In this document: positions 22,520 to 35,004 of the stretch, piece by piece
Numbering within the stretch: position 1 is the stretch's first letter
How the letters are laid out: each line of letters opens with the position of its first letter
Position numbers and translations under genes: made by a program
The notes under the pieces: generated by a model
Databases searched by the model: none
Told to the model about the DNA's origin: nothing
The model's input: only the letters and a program-made list of their open reading frames with translations
From: Gordionus sp. m RMFG-2023
Taxonomy: Eukaryota; Nematomorpha; Gordioida; Chordodea; Parachordodidae
Assembly: GCF_954871325.1 (NCBI RefSeq)
Contig: NC_088777.1
Span: 54,350,703-54,414,702, forward strand
Direction of reading: 5' to 3'
DNA: 64,000 nt

Positions 22520-23416
22520 AATAGGGCTATAAACTCATTTTACTATGCGGGGATTATATCCTTCTGAAGAAATTTTAAGTATATGGGAAAATACTACCAG
22601 CTTGGAGCAAGTGGCAATGCTGTGCTCCGTGTAATTTCTTATATATCGCAGAAAATTAATTATCTATTTTTTGATAACTGGTATTTTTTCCCATATTTGC
22701 AAGTCGTACTAGCTCAAAGAGGAAATATTTTGCACTGCCACGGTCAGAGATAATCGACAAATCAACAGACAAGGAGTTGAAAAAATAGCGAGGATTCTTT
22801 GTTAAAAAACAATAATAAACAGAGTGGGGCTAAATTCAGTAAAATGACACGAAAATACTGTGACTTTATTAAGCCATTCTTTAGGCATCCTCTAATAGAC
22901 TGTGAAAGATATGAAAGACAAAAATGGATAAAATTATGATAAAATGCCCAAGTATTGTTAAAATTTTTAATAAATCAATGGGAAGTGTATATCTCATGGA
23001 TTCTTTACTTTATATAGAATTCATACGAAACAAGAATATGGTACCATAGAATTTTATTTCATATATTTCACATGTTACTTATAACATAGCTATATAGACC
23101 TGATTGCACCACGCAAGGATCAATATAGTTTATAGAATTCCAAAATTTCGGTGACGGAAGTCATTGAAAATATTGCTAAGGCACTTCAAATGAAAATCAT
23201 TTTAAACTGTTTATCAGGAAAAATGTAAAAATGGACCGGCCCAATAATTACCAAATGAAGATGCTAGGAAAGACCCAACGGCTTATTAGCCCATATATAA
23301 TGATAAGAAGGTTGAATGTAAAATGCCAGGATGCCTATTTCAAAAAAGGTATCTTGCAAGATATGTGGTTATTTATGTTTTACCCCCAAAAATAAGTGTT
23401 TTATAGATTTTTAAAA
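22520..23416 (+). pseudogene. piggyBac-type transposase relic, left arm
   Basis: Plus-strand pieces match piggyBac transposases: GYKLILLCGDY (like the KWGFK..VLC segment), then GKYYQLGASGNAVLRVISY, then NYLFFDNWYFFPYLQVVLAQ, where the D of FDNWY corresponds to a catalytic Asp in the CDNWFTS region, then a TATVRDNR piece like GTVRSNR. The end SCKICGYLCFTPKNKCFIDF and stop near 23416 fits the Cys-rich C-terminal finger. At least three frame changes and stops. TTAA target sites and terminal repeats were not found. Mirrored in the right arm, so it predates the palindrome. Confidence 0.72.
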
Positions 23417-23419
23417 TGT

Positions 23420-24668
23420 TCAAACATTAAATATTTGTTGTATTTAAATATAATTATATATATAGTTTATATAGTATAATAAAAATTATTATGGAAAAAA
23501 TTGAAATTTTTACCCTTAATTACATAATGTGTATCTTAATACACATACATCTTCTAAGAAATTTAAAATTTTTTTTAAAAAAGTAAGCCATGAGACTATC
23601 AATAGTAAAGAAAAAATCTAGTTTGGCAAAAAAAATTATTCTAACATAGTCCATACAAAATAGGATATCCTTTTCAAAATTTTTAAAATTGTTTTCTAAT
23701 TAGTATAATTAAAAATTATAAAAAAATTAATATAAACATGATTAAAAATCTATTAAATGTAAATATAAAAAATTTATTATTTTATAGAAGCTTAATTCCT
23801 TAAATGGATTTCTTTCCCTAAAGAATATTGTAAAAGTGATGCTTCAATGCTAATTGAGGAATATATCCACTCTCTTAGATATTGCTATGGGGGGGGATTT
23901 GGAGATCAATAAATAATAATATTAAAAGTAAAAGATAGAAATGAACATTTGCAGATTTACAATAAATAATTTTTTATAGCTCTTATTGGCAAGGTAGTGA
24001 TTAAGAAATATGAGAGTGTAGGAAATTTAGATCAGAATTAAACGAGTAGTAAGGTATATTTAATTCAACTATGAGTAATAATAATTTATTTCTGGCCACA
24101 ATAATTTATATATATTAAAATAAATAGGACTTTACTGAGTATTAAACTGATCTCTTATTCACAACACCAAGATTTGCCGTATTCAATAAGCCCAACATGA
24201 ACATCTAAAGATAAGACACAATTTTACCCTTAACATCATACTAAAATAAATGAGAATCCACAAGACACATAAACTCCTCAATCAATTGATCAATCACAAA
24301 GCACATATATCCTTGGACATATTATATGAGAATATATGATATACTAATAATAAAGTTACCAAGATATTAAATATAGATGAGGCTGTGTTGAATTATAACT
24401 GATCTTATATTCAAACAAACCTATGCCTTATTATTCAAACATCCTAAAATTCAAACTGAGGCTCCATGAATGTACCGACAAAACTATCGACGGCCAGCGC
24501 TTGTTTCAAAAATCTAGTAGGCGACCGGTAGCGCATCGATTTATAGTAGTCCTCAACATATGCGACGACAAATTTTTTATCGCATATTTTTTTAATTGCC
24601 AATTATAAGAAATTTAAATTAAAATATGCACATGATCACAGATATCAGATCTAATTATAAATTCAAAA
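23420..24668. other. Unassigned arm DNA including a conserved 186-bp stretch
   Basis: AT-rich, with a less AT-rich block at 24423-24608 that stays open for 61 codons and is nearly unchanged in the other arm. Since all arm DNA is nearly unchanged, this is not evidence of a gene. No family recognised. ACTGATCT...TTATTC phrases repeat at 24147 and 24391. Confidence 0.4.
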
Positions 24669-24673
24669 TCAAT

Positions 24674-26523
24674 TGTTGCATTATTCTAATTTTTATTACA
24701 ATATAAATTTTATTTTTTGTTATAATCTAATTTTATTTTATAAACAGCGTAACCTTACTTTTTTAATATTATTTTACTTTTTTGTATTTCGTTTATATTC
24801 TAATTTATATTTATAGAAAATGTATATATACCTTAAGAAAAGAAAAAGAAATTAGTTAATAAAATATATTTTTACTGACTCGAACCTCGCGCCATATCGT
24901 TAGCTTTCTAATTCTTTTCATGGTGCCCCGGGTCTGGGTGGTGGACTAGAAAAGACGACTACCTAATCTACTGAGATGACTATCTAACCTATGGAGACTG
25001 CTTAACCTATGGAGATGACTACCTATTATGACTCTACCTTCTGCTTAACCTATGGAGATGACTACCTATTATGACTACCTTATCTATTGTGACTACCTAT
25101 TCTACTGAGATGACTATCTAACCTATGGAGACTGCTTAACCTATGGAGATGACTACCTATTATGACTACCTTATTTATTGTGACTGCCTAATCTATTGAT
25201 ATGACCAATGTCTAATCTATGGAGATGACCATGAATAAAACCTTAGCACGTTCTTTCATGCAAAAAGCTTCTTTCTTTATGGTGTCCCGGCTCTGGATGT
25301 TGGACTGGAATATGATAACCAGCACCTAACCTAATGTGACAACCTAGGAAGAACTGATATGGAAGTTAAACGATAGTTTATGAATTCTATTTTGTGAGAC
25401 CAATGATGATTACTTATTATTCTAATCCACGTAAGAAGAAAAGTTATTAAAAATTAAAATTTTATGCCAGGATAAAGGCATGTTATAAATTTTTAAATGT
25501 AAAATCATAATGGATATATTTGAACACACAAAAAGCCTTTAAAAAATTATTTACTTAAATTCTTAATGAAATATTGATATTTATTGATTTCTTGAATGAT
25601 GACCAATTGTTGTAAATTAACTAAACCTTAAGATGAATTCTTAGATATAATTAAAAATAAACCATTAAAAATCCTAAACAAGAAGATAAAAACTTAATTT
25701 TAAATATGTTAAAATGTAATTAAAACATATGAATTAAAAGGAATTGATTTAAATAACCCTTATAAGTAATACTTAATATGATAAAAATGTTTTTGAAATA
25801 AAGCTTTTTGAAGACAAAAGGTTATGTAAAAATTAAACATCATTATTTTAGAAAAATATTGTGTGAAATTTAAATTTTTTTAAGAGAGGGAAATGTGCAT
25901 AATATTATTTGCATATTTTAACCTCGGAGATTGAAAATAAACAAAAATAAATTAAATACTAAAACGCAAAAATTAATTAAATACTAAAACGCAAAAATTA
26001 ATTAAACACTAAAACGCGAAAAAATAAAATTATTAAAACGCGAAAAATATAACAATCTTATTGATTTATCATTCTTCACTTATTTTAATATTTTGATGAA
26101 CTATTAATTCTTATTATTCGCGACTTACTGATGATTATGACGATTTTTAAAAAATTGCGATTTAAACGAACCAACGTTCAAAATCAAACCAAAGCCAACG
26201 TTATGATGATTCGTGATACAACTTGATCACCAAAACGATAAACCACTTGGACAACAAACTCTCTATGACTTCTCCGATGAAATTATCAGAAGAAGGAGAA
26301 TGTTGCATTATTCTAATTTTTATTACAATATAAATTTTATTTTTTGTTATAATCTAATTTTATTTTATAAACGGCGTAACCTTACTTTTTTAATATTATT
26401 TTACTTTTTTGTATTTCGTTTATATTCTAATTACCTTAAGAAAAGAAAAAGAAATTAGTTAATAAAATATATTTTTACTGACTCGCACCTCGCGCTATAT
26501 CGTTAAAAACCTTATTCCTTTCA
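24674..26523 (+). mobile_element. Small non-coding LTR retroelement with 5-bp TSD
   Basis: LTRs at 24674-24920 and 26301-26523 both begin TGTTGCATTATTC and end CTTTCA or TTTTCA. TGGTGCCCCGGGTCTGG follows the 5' LTR as a likely primer-binding site, and the purine tract AGAAGAAGGAGAA sits directly before the 3' LTR. The target TCAAT flanks both ends (24669-24673, 26524-26528). Total 1850 bp, too short for pol; the interior has no recognisable protein, so it is a non-autonomous (TRIM-like) element. The right arm has the empty site near 44205. Structurally whole-looking and young relative to its surroundings. Confidence 0.9.
24949..25225. repeat. Internal minisatellite of the LTR element
   Basis: Repeated phrases such as CTATGGAGATGACTACCTA and ATCTACTGAGATGACTA in irregular tandem order. 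Not found elsewhere in the window. Non-coding. Confidence 0.75.
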
Positions 26524-26528
26524 TCAAT

Positions 26529-27300
26529 TAAATAATTACATCATGAAAATAACATTAGATTAAATAAATAAAAAAAAACCATAGTCTTGATATTAAATTA
26601 CTCTAATCTAGATTGAGTTTTTACCGTATATAAAAATCACTTTTAGTTTCATATTATTATTTAATTTCATCCAATAAATTAGTGAGCTAATACCTATAGG
26701 GAGGAAGAATGATTAAGTACTGGTAAACGAAAAAGAAATAAGCGGGCTTAGGAAAAAGTCCTATCAAAAAAAGAAAATCCCAAAAGGGAAAGGAAAAATG
26801 TCAATTAAAAAGGAAAATTCCCATTTAAAAAAGGAATATCATTATTTTTCAAAATTTTTTTCTTGTCAATTTTTATTAAATTATTTATTTTTTTATTCCT
26901 TCTTAATCTATTTCCAAATTTTTGCGATTTCTTTATTTTCTTACTATATCTTTTTTCAATTTATTTTTCTTATATTTTTTGTTATTTTTTCTAATTTTCA
27001 CTGCTATTTTTTTAATAATTCTTTACCTTTTTTCATCATCCCTAACAATATTTTATTTTCAATCTCTTTAAGTCATTTTTAATCATTGTTTTTTGATCTT
27101 TTCAAATTATTTTCTTACTTTTGATTTTTTTCGTAACTATTTTAAATTTTCACTTAATTTTTATTTCTCAATATCAGACAAAGGTATTGAACTTTCCACA
27201 TAAATATAAAAATTTGAAAAATAAGAATTTGAATATGATTATATTTTATTAATTTACATTTCGTTTGGTATTACATTTCAAATTTATTTAATTATACTTC
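26529..27300. other. Arm DNA, low complexity, no gene
   Basis: Mirrored at 43197-44205. The open frame at 26798-27082 is built from T-rich codons (long runs of Phe, Ile, Leu) and is compositional. The right-arm partner has a long A/T tract near 43670. Confidence 0.6.
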
Positions 27301-30300
27301 ATAGAAAGAATGGAGAATAAATTATGAGATGTACCGTTGAACTTCGAAAAATTAGCAAATGGAATTACTATAGATGACAAAGGACTATCACAGGTCATAA
27401 ATACTGTGAGTAAAAGCGACTTAATAAAGATTGCGACTTATAAAAAAATAGAAAATGAATTGAATATAATACTTTTAGTAATAATAATTAAACTAACGTT
27501 ATATTTAATTAAATTTAAGGTCAATCTCTATTAAAATAATAATTACTTTAATTAACTAAAAATTAGTTCAAACCTGGAGGAAATCTATCAGGAGTTATAC
27601 TAGTCTCCTTAGAAACTTGAGAATTTTTTATTGCCATTGGGGATAATTCTGTTGAATAATAAATTATAATATAAAATTTTGACTTAACTTATTTAATTAA
27701 AGGTTATTATACTAGAATTGTAAAATTTATTAACTAAATATGGAATTTTATTTGAATTCTGTATTATAGTAAGACCCTAGAGATATTTTAATATTAATCA
27801 CGACTTACCTACCACACCATTAAATAACAATGCAATCAACCTCTGACAATCAGCAACACTTTAATTCATATTTATTGTATCCAAACCGCCCATACCCGAC
27901 ATGTTATATTGTGTTAATCTCATCTAGACAAAATGTCAAATGAAACATTTAGCTTCATCAAAAAATTGAAGCTTACAGCTTGCCCCTTTACGCCAGAATT
28001 ATAAGACATCTTACAACCCACATAATCTCTATTAAATTCAATGATTAATTTAATTTATTTATAATGCTTTAAAATCGTCCATTAAAATTACATATTATTT
28101 AAATATAAGGTTTTTTTTAGAATGAACACTTATTTAACTCAAAATAATTTTTAATAAATTTAAATCAAAATACTTTAAAAAATATAAAATTTCTATTAAC
28201 TTAACGTAAAATATTTTAACTATCTATCATAACAAACAGCAAGATAGTATTGATAAAATTAACACTTGAACTTTGAAAAAATAGCAGCAACGATCGCATG
28301 TTATAGATAATGTGAGGAAAAAAGACTTAATAAAAAATAAGACTTATGAAAGAATAGAAAATGTGTCCCAATAAAGCGGATAAAATAGTTATTTTAAAAG
28401 GGCATGTTGCAAAATAAATGCTGTACATTTTTGGGTATGTAAAACTAAAGCATTGGCAAAGGATTACATATGGTGGCCAATGTTAAATTAATTTCTAACG
28501 CAAATGGGTAAATGAGGATAAATATAGAGTTAGGGGTTATAATTATTTAATAATCAAGTAGAAAAGTCATTATTGTCATAATCGCTATTTGGAAACTTTT
28601 TTTGAAGCAATATTTTATAAATTAATTAATATATTTTAAACATAAAATAAAACTTTTATTCTTAAGGATTTCAATTATAAAATGAAAAAATAAAAATACA
28701 TTTGCTTATATTTATTTTTTATATTTTGCTTAATTTACTAATTTTTATAGAAAGAGAAATGTGAGAGGTGCTTAAGGTAAATCTTTGTAATTATTATAAT
28801 AATTTTTTATTACTCCAGAAAAATAAGTTTAATATAAAAAAAATCAAACTATCCCCCCCCCCCTCCCTGTTAGAAAATATATGGCTACACGCCTGATTAT
28901 ATAATATAATTTTTTATTCTAAATGTAAATCATATTAATAAATATTTTATAGAATTTACAAAAGTTTATATTTTATACACATTTCAAACCTGGATAAGAT
29001 GAATTGGGTTTGATCATCTTATGGCTAATAGGATCTGTTGAATAAATACAATTTAAATTTATTATAATTTTTATATTTTTTTACTAAACTCGTTTAAATT
29101 ATACCCTGATTTCCAATTTTTAGATTACTAAGAGTAATTAAAATATTGGAATTATACTTTAAATTTAAAAAAATATATTGCAAAAATCAAAATTTTTTTT
29201 TATAGAACCAAAAATGTAATACATTGAATTGTATATATATAATTCAAATATTTTTTAACAAAAAGTGTCCAGCAGGAAGAAATATTTAAGCAGCGTATCT
29301 CCGGGCAGGAAAATTAGATCAAATATCCATCTGCAGTCAAATGAAGCCATATAAAACAGATCTTAGTAAAATACTTGATATTTTTAAATAAAATTTTCAA
29401 AATCAGTATTTAAAAAAAATTAGAATGTAAAACATTTTATTAATCTGGTAAGATTGTAAATGAGTTTAGATATTTTAATTTTTTAAATTACACATCAAAT
29501 TAGCTTGACTATGAATCCATTATCATCACAGAGAGTTATAGTATTTTAATTTAAGTTAATGTGATTTTAGCATTTTGAGTTGAATTTATTAAAAATTATT
29601 TTGAAATAAATATGTGCTCATTGTAAAAAAAAGATAATTAAATTAGATGTAATTTTAATGGACAATATTGTTTAATGGATTTAGATAAAAAGCATTATTA
29701 ATAAATTAAAGTAATCATTGTTTTTAATAGAGATCATATTAGATGTAGGATCTTTAATAACTCTAGCCTAAAGGGGCAAGCTGTAAGCTTCAATCTTATG
29801 ATGAGGCTAAGGCTAACTGTCTCATTTGACTTTTTGTTTAGATGAGAATAGTAGAATATTTCATGTATGGTATAGGCGGTTTTGACACATTAGAGATATG
29901 AATTAAAGTGATGCTGAATGCCAGAAATTGATTATATTTATTTAATGGTGTAGTGGGTGATGATTAATATAGAAGTTAGTAATTATTTGAAAATCTATAA
30001 GGTGTTACTATAATAGTGCATTCAAGAGTTTAAATTCCATACTTAGTAAAATCTCAAAATTCTAGTCCAATGACTCTGAATTAAATAATTTTCTACAAGT
30101 TTAGTCAAAATTTTGAAAATATTATTATTTAAAAATATTTATCAACAGAAATTTCAGCAAAAGAATTGCAAGTTTCGAAAGAAACTTGCATAACACCACA
30201 TCGATTCGATTCAGGTTTGAATTAATTTATAGTTAATTAAATTTTATTATTTTAATAGAAATTATGTGACCTTAACCTTTAATTTTTATAAAAAACAACT

Positions 30301-30473
30301 TAATTATTACTAAAAAATTCATTTTCTATTTTTTTATATGTCGTAGCTTTGTCAATTTACAAACAAAACAACAACTATATGCCTCATCATCAAAACTAAT
30401 AATACAATTATCAAAACAGATTCGATACTTACTACAAATCTTATGCGAACAATTTACAAAAATTAGCCATGAC
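27301..30473. mobile_element. Ty3-type fossil cluster, left arm
   Basis: Broken Ty3-like parts: a pol fragment near 27336-27445, a non-coding stretch (27446-27840), a piece around 28270-28510 that includes the integrase zinc-binding side motif TKALAKDYIWWPM, diverged unit C at 29220-29480, and an inverted copy of the non-coding stretch at about 29940-30340. Old and heavily decayed; at least two insertions are layered. No LTR pair identified. Mirrored at 35586-38742. Confidence 0.6.
28850..28892. repeat. hAT-like terminus in Ty3 fossil
   Basis: CCCC-run followed by TATGGCTACACGCCTGATTA; the minus strand reads CAGGCGTGTAGCCATA, comparable to CAGTGGCGTAGCCAG at 60992. Mirrored at 37155-37205. 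A related, poorer form is at 18005-18040. Confidence 0.45.
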
Positions 30474-31026
30474 AAGAAAATAACAATCACAGATAATTAA
30501 ACAATAATCACAGATATTACAATGAGAGGTTTTACAATTGAAATTATTAAAAGAATTTTGACAAGTATAATCAAAGGTTCAAAAATTTAGATATTATCAT
30601 AAATTGTTTTTCCCCATTTCTTCTCTTAAGTTGTATATTGTCTCTTCTATATCTTTTAAGGATAATCACAAGGAATCAGGTATTATATTCTATTTACCCG
30701 CTTTATGTTTTATGTAAAAATTAGCTCAGGTAGCTATTGATGTATTCTCTTTTAGGCCCTTTGAAAAAAAATATATTAACGGCCTGTAATCCGTTATTAT
30801 TGTAAATTTATACTAATCTTGTTATAATCATATGTAATCTGTTGTCATATGGTTGATTTGTAATTTGTCTGTAGTCTCTATTGTTTTGACTTTGTTGTAT
30901 ATCTAAATTTTTGAACCTTTGATTATACTTGTCAAAATTCTTTTAATAATTTCAATTGTAAAACCTCTCATTGTAATATCTGTGATTATTGTTTAATTAT
31001 CTGTGATTGTTATTTTCTTGTCATGG
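30474..31026. repeat. Local hairpin (about 130-bp arms) present only in the left arm
   Basis: GCCATGACAAGAAAATAACA... (30475-30600) is repeated in reverse complement at 30893-31027, around a 290-bp core of Ty3 fossil. At the matching place in the right arm (35575-35590) the minisatellite joins the flank directly. It arose or was lost after the arms formed. Confidence 0.75.
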
Positions 31027-31027
31027 C

Positions 31028-31615
31028 TAGTGTTGTTAAAACGCCGCGAGTCGCGACCCCGACCCAAAGCTCGGGTCGTTTTATTCGACTCCGACTCAAT
31101 GTTTGGGTCGTTTTTTTCGACTTCGACCCGAGTTCAAGCCGAAAAAAACGACTTCGACCCAAAATATGGGTCGTTTTTTTCGACTCCGACCCAAGTCCAA
31201 GCCGAAAAAAACGACCTCGACCCAAAATATGGGTCGTTTTTTACGACTCCGACTCAAAATTTGGGTCGTATTTTTCGACTCAAACTTGAAATTTGGGTCG
31301 TATTTTTCGACTTAAACTTGAAGTTTGGGTCATATTTTTCGACTCAAACTTGAAGTTTGGGTCGTATTTTTCGACTAAAACTTGAAGTTTGGGTCGTATT
31401 TTTCGACTAAAACTTGAAGTTTGGGTCGTATTTTTCGACTCTAACTCAAAGTTTGGGTCGTTTTTCTGACTCAGACTCAAACATCGGGTCGTTTTATTCA
31501 ATCCGACCCAAAATATGGATCTTTCTTTTTAAAGATGACTTAAAGTTAGGGTTGCTTTTTTTCACCCCTAACCCAATATCTAGATCATTTTTTTCGACCA
31601 AAAGTCAAATAACAT
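31028..31615. repeat. GGGTCG minisatellite with 32-bp units, left arm
   Basis: TTGGGTCGTATTTTTCGACT plus about 12 bases recurs with a 32-bp period (GGGTCG at 31263, 31295, 31359, 31391, 31423); 31040-31260 has a longer-period version. It begins CTAGTGTTGTTAA, like hAT-type ends seen at 18386 and 48390. Several open frames on both strands are products of the repeat and are not genes. Mirrored at 35005-35570. Confidence 0.85.
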
Positions 31616-31689
31616 TTAGTATATATTAATATTATAGGCGGGAAAGTTACTTAAAGCTTCTTTAAATTATAATGCTCTGATTAACTATT

Positions 31690-33748
31690 CATCATAGTTA
31701 TATTTTAAAATTTTTAAGTGATGCACCATAGAAAAGTGCCATTTGTCATGATAATTATTTTTGAACTTTTTTAAATGAAATAGAAAAATATATATTGTAG
31801 ACATGTTAAATCAAAATTTCAGTGATGATGTACCATAGATAAGTGGTAATTGTCATAATCGCTATTTTTGAACTTTTTTGAGTTTCTTTAAAGCAAATTG
31901 CTAAAAATATATATTCTAAACATGTTAAATTAAAAATTCAGTGAGGATGTATCATAGATAGGTGACAATTGTCATAATCGCTATTTTTGAACTTTTTTCA
32001 ATTTTTTTAAAGGAAATAGCAAAAAATATATATTCTAACCATGTTAAATTAAAAATTCAGTGAGGATGTATGATAGATATGTGACAATTGTCATAATCGC
32101 TATTTTTGAACTTTTTCAAATTTTTTTAAAGGAAATATCTAAAAATATATATTCTAAACATGTTAAATTAAAAATTCAGTGAGGATGTATCATAGATAGG
32201 TGACAATTGTCATAATCGCTATTTTTGAACTTTTTCAAATTTTTTTAAAGGAAATAGCTAAAAATATATATTCTAAACATGTTAAATTAAAATTTCAGTG
32301 AGGATGTATCATAGATAGGTGACAATTGTCATAATCGCTATTTTTAAACTTTTTCAAATTTTTTTAAAGGAAACATCTTAAAATATATATTCTAAACATG
32401 TTAAATTTAAAATTCAGTGAGGATGTATCATATATAGGTGACAATTGTCATAATCGCTATTTTTGAACTTTTTCAAATTTTTTTAAAGGAAATATCTAAA
32501 AATATATATTCTAAACATGTTAAATTAAAAATTCAGTGAGGATGTATCATAGATAGGTGACAATTGTCATAATCGCTATTTTTGAACTTTTTCAAATTTT
32601 TTTAAAGGAAATAGCTAAAAATATATATTGTAAAGATGTTAAAATAAAATTTCAGTGAAGATGTACCATAGAAAAGTGACAATTGTCATAATTGCTATTT
32701 TTGAACTTTTTCAAATTTTTTTAAAGGAAATAGCTAAAAATATATATTCTAAACATGTTAAATTAAAATTTCAGTGAGGATGTATCATAGATAGGTGACA
32801 ATTGTCATAATCGCTATTTTTAAACTTTTTCAAATTTTTTTAAAGGAAATATCTAAAAATATATATTCTAAACATGTTAAATTAAAAATTCAGTGAGGAT
32901 GTATCATAGATAGAAGACAATTGTCATAATCGATATTTTTGAACTTTTTCAAATTTTTTTAAAGGAAATAGCTAAAAATATATATTGTAAAGATGTTAAA
33001 ATAAAATTTCAGTGAAGATGTACCATAGAAAAGTGACAATTGTCATAATCGCTATTTTTGAACTTTTTCAAATTTTTTTAAAGGAAATAGCTAAAAATAT
33101 ATATTCTAAACATGTTAAATTAAAATTTCAGTGAGGATGTATCATAGATAGGTGACAATTGTCATAATCGCTATTTTTAAACTTTTTCAAATTTTTTTAA
33201 AGGAAATATCTAAAAATATATATTCTAAACATGTTAAATTAAAAATTCAGTGAGTATGTATCATAGATAGGTAACAATTGTCATAATCGCTATTTTTGAA
33301 CTTTTTCAAATTTTTTTAAAGGAAATAGCTAAAAATATATATTGTAAAGATGTTAAAATAAAATTTCAGTGAAGATGTACCATAGAAAAGTGACAATTGT
33401 CATAATCGCTATTTTTGAACTTTTTTCAATTATTTTAAAGGAAATAGGAAAAAATATATATTATAAAAATGTTAAATTAAAAATTCAGTGAGGATGTATC
33501 ATAGATATGTGACAATTGTCATAATCGCTATTTTTGAACTTTTTCAAATTTTTTTAAAGGAAACATCTTAAAATATATATTCTAAACATATTAAATTTAA
33601 AATTCAGTGAGGATGTATCATATATAGATGACAATTGTCATAATCACTATTTTTGAACTTTTTCAAATTTTTTTAAAGGAAATATCTAAAAATATATATT
33701 CTAAACATGTTAAATTAAAAATTCAGTGAGGATGTATCATAGATAAAT
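31690..33748 (+). repeat. 119-bp satellite array, left half (~17 monomers)
   Basis: Regular 119-bp monomers, each with the palindrome TGACAATTGTCA. A variant with GTAAAGATG and GAAGATGTACC recurs at 32631, 32988 and 33345, exactly 357 bp (3 monomers) apart, so part of the array has a higher-order period. The array turns over at about 33749. Confidence 0.95.
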
Positions 33749-34905
33749 GACTTTAACATGTTTAGAATATATATTTTTAGCTATCTCCTTTAAAAAAATT
33801 TGAAAAAGTTCAAAAATAGCGATTATGACAATTGTCACCTATCTATGATACATCCTCACTGAAATTTTAATTTAACATGTTTAGAATATATATTTTTAGC
33901 TATTTCCTTTAAAAAAATTTGAAAAAGTTCAAAAATAGCGATTATGACAATTGTCACCTATCTATGATACATCCTCACTGAATTTTTAATTTAACATGTT
34001 TAGAATATATATTTTTAGATATTTCCTTTAAAAAATTTGAAAAAGTTCAAAAATAGCGATTATGACAATTGTCACCTATCTATGATACATCCTCACTGAA
34101 TTTTTAATTTAACATGTTTAGAATATATATTTTTAGATATTTCCTTTAAAAAAATTTGAAAAAGTTTAAAAATAGCGATTATGACAATTGTCACCTATCT
34201 ATGATACATCCTCACTGAAATTTTAATTTAACATGTTTAGAATATATATTTTTAGCTATTTCCTTTAAAAAAATTTGAAAAAGTTCAAAAATAGCGATTA
34301 TGACAATTGTCACCTATCTATGATACATCCTCACTGAATTTTTAATTTAACATGTTTAGAATATATATTTTTAGATATTTCCTTAAAAAAATTTGAAAAA
34401 GTTCAAAAATAGCGATTATGACAATTGTCACCTATCTATGATACATCCTCACTGAATTTTTAATTTAACATGTTTGGAATATATATTTTTAGATATTTCC
34501 TTTAAAAAAATTTGAAAAAGTTCAAAAATAGCGATTATGACAATTGTCACCTATATATGATACATCCTCACTGAATTTTTAATTTAACATGTTTAGAATA
34601 TATATTTTTAGCTATTTGCTTTAAAAAAATTGAAAAAAGTTGAAAAATAGTGATTATGACAATTGTCACCTATCTATGATACATCCTCACTGAATTTTTA
34701 ATTTAACATGTTTAGAATATATATTTTTAGCTATTTCCTTTAAAAAAATTTGAAAAAGTTCAAAATCAGCGATTATGACATTTGTCACCTATATATGATA
34801 CATCCTCACTGAATTTTTAATTTAACATGTTTAGAATATATATTTTTATCTATTTCATTTAAAAAAGTTCAAAAATAATTATCATGACAAATGGCACTTT
34901 TCTAT
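33749..34905 (-). repeat. 119-bp satellite array, right half (~9-10 monomers), inverted
   Basis: Same monomer in reverse complement. The turn lies inside a monomer, with about 5 non-matching bases (33744-33750), so left and right halves meet at different monomer phases. This half lacks the 357-bp variant pattern and is about 0.9 kb shorter. Confidence 0.95.
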
Positions 34906-35004
34906 GGTACATCAATTAAAAATTTTAAAATATAACTATGATGAATAGTTAATCAGAGCATTATAATTTAAAGAAGCTTTAAGTAACTTTCCCGCCTATA
35001 ATAT

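Larger units (their letters stand above)
21138..33748. repeat. Left arm of a 26.6-kb inverted repeat
   Basis: Reverse complement of 33749-47738. Matching landmarks: 21138/47738, piggyBac relics 22520-23416/45464-46345, conserved stretch 24423-24608/44273-44458, Ty3 fossils 27301-30473/35586-38742, and minisatellite 31040-31615/35005-35570. Arms look nearly identical by eye. Differences are private insertions (24674-26523 and 30481-31020 here) and array length. Confidence 0.92.

Noticed and set aside
24423-24608. 61-codon frame conserved in both arms (mirrored at 44273-44458)
   Set aside because: All arm DNA is nearly identical, so conservation says nothing; no family match and no splice or start context.
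26798-27082. Open frame with hydrophobic Phe/Ile stretches
   Set aside because: T-rich composition in palindrome-arm DNA; no conserved motif, and the mirrored copy is not open over the same length.
31003-31629. Several overlapping open frames on both strands rich in FFRLRP, KKTT and GSYFST repeats (also 35069-35587)
   Set aside because: They are translations of the 32-bp GGGTCG minisatellite in different frames; all strands stay open because the unit lacks stops, not because of selection.
31690-34905. Regular short-period repeats considered as a CRISPR array
   Set aside because: Units are contiguous 119-bp monomers without unique spacers, in eukaryotic-type DNA with no cas genes.
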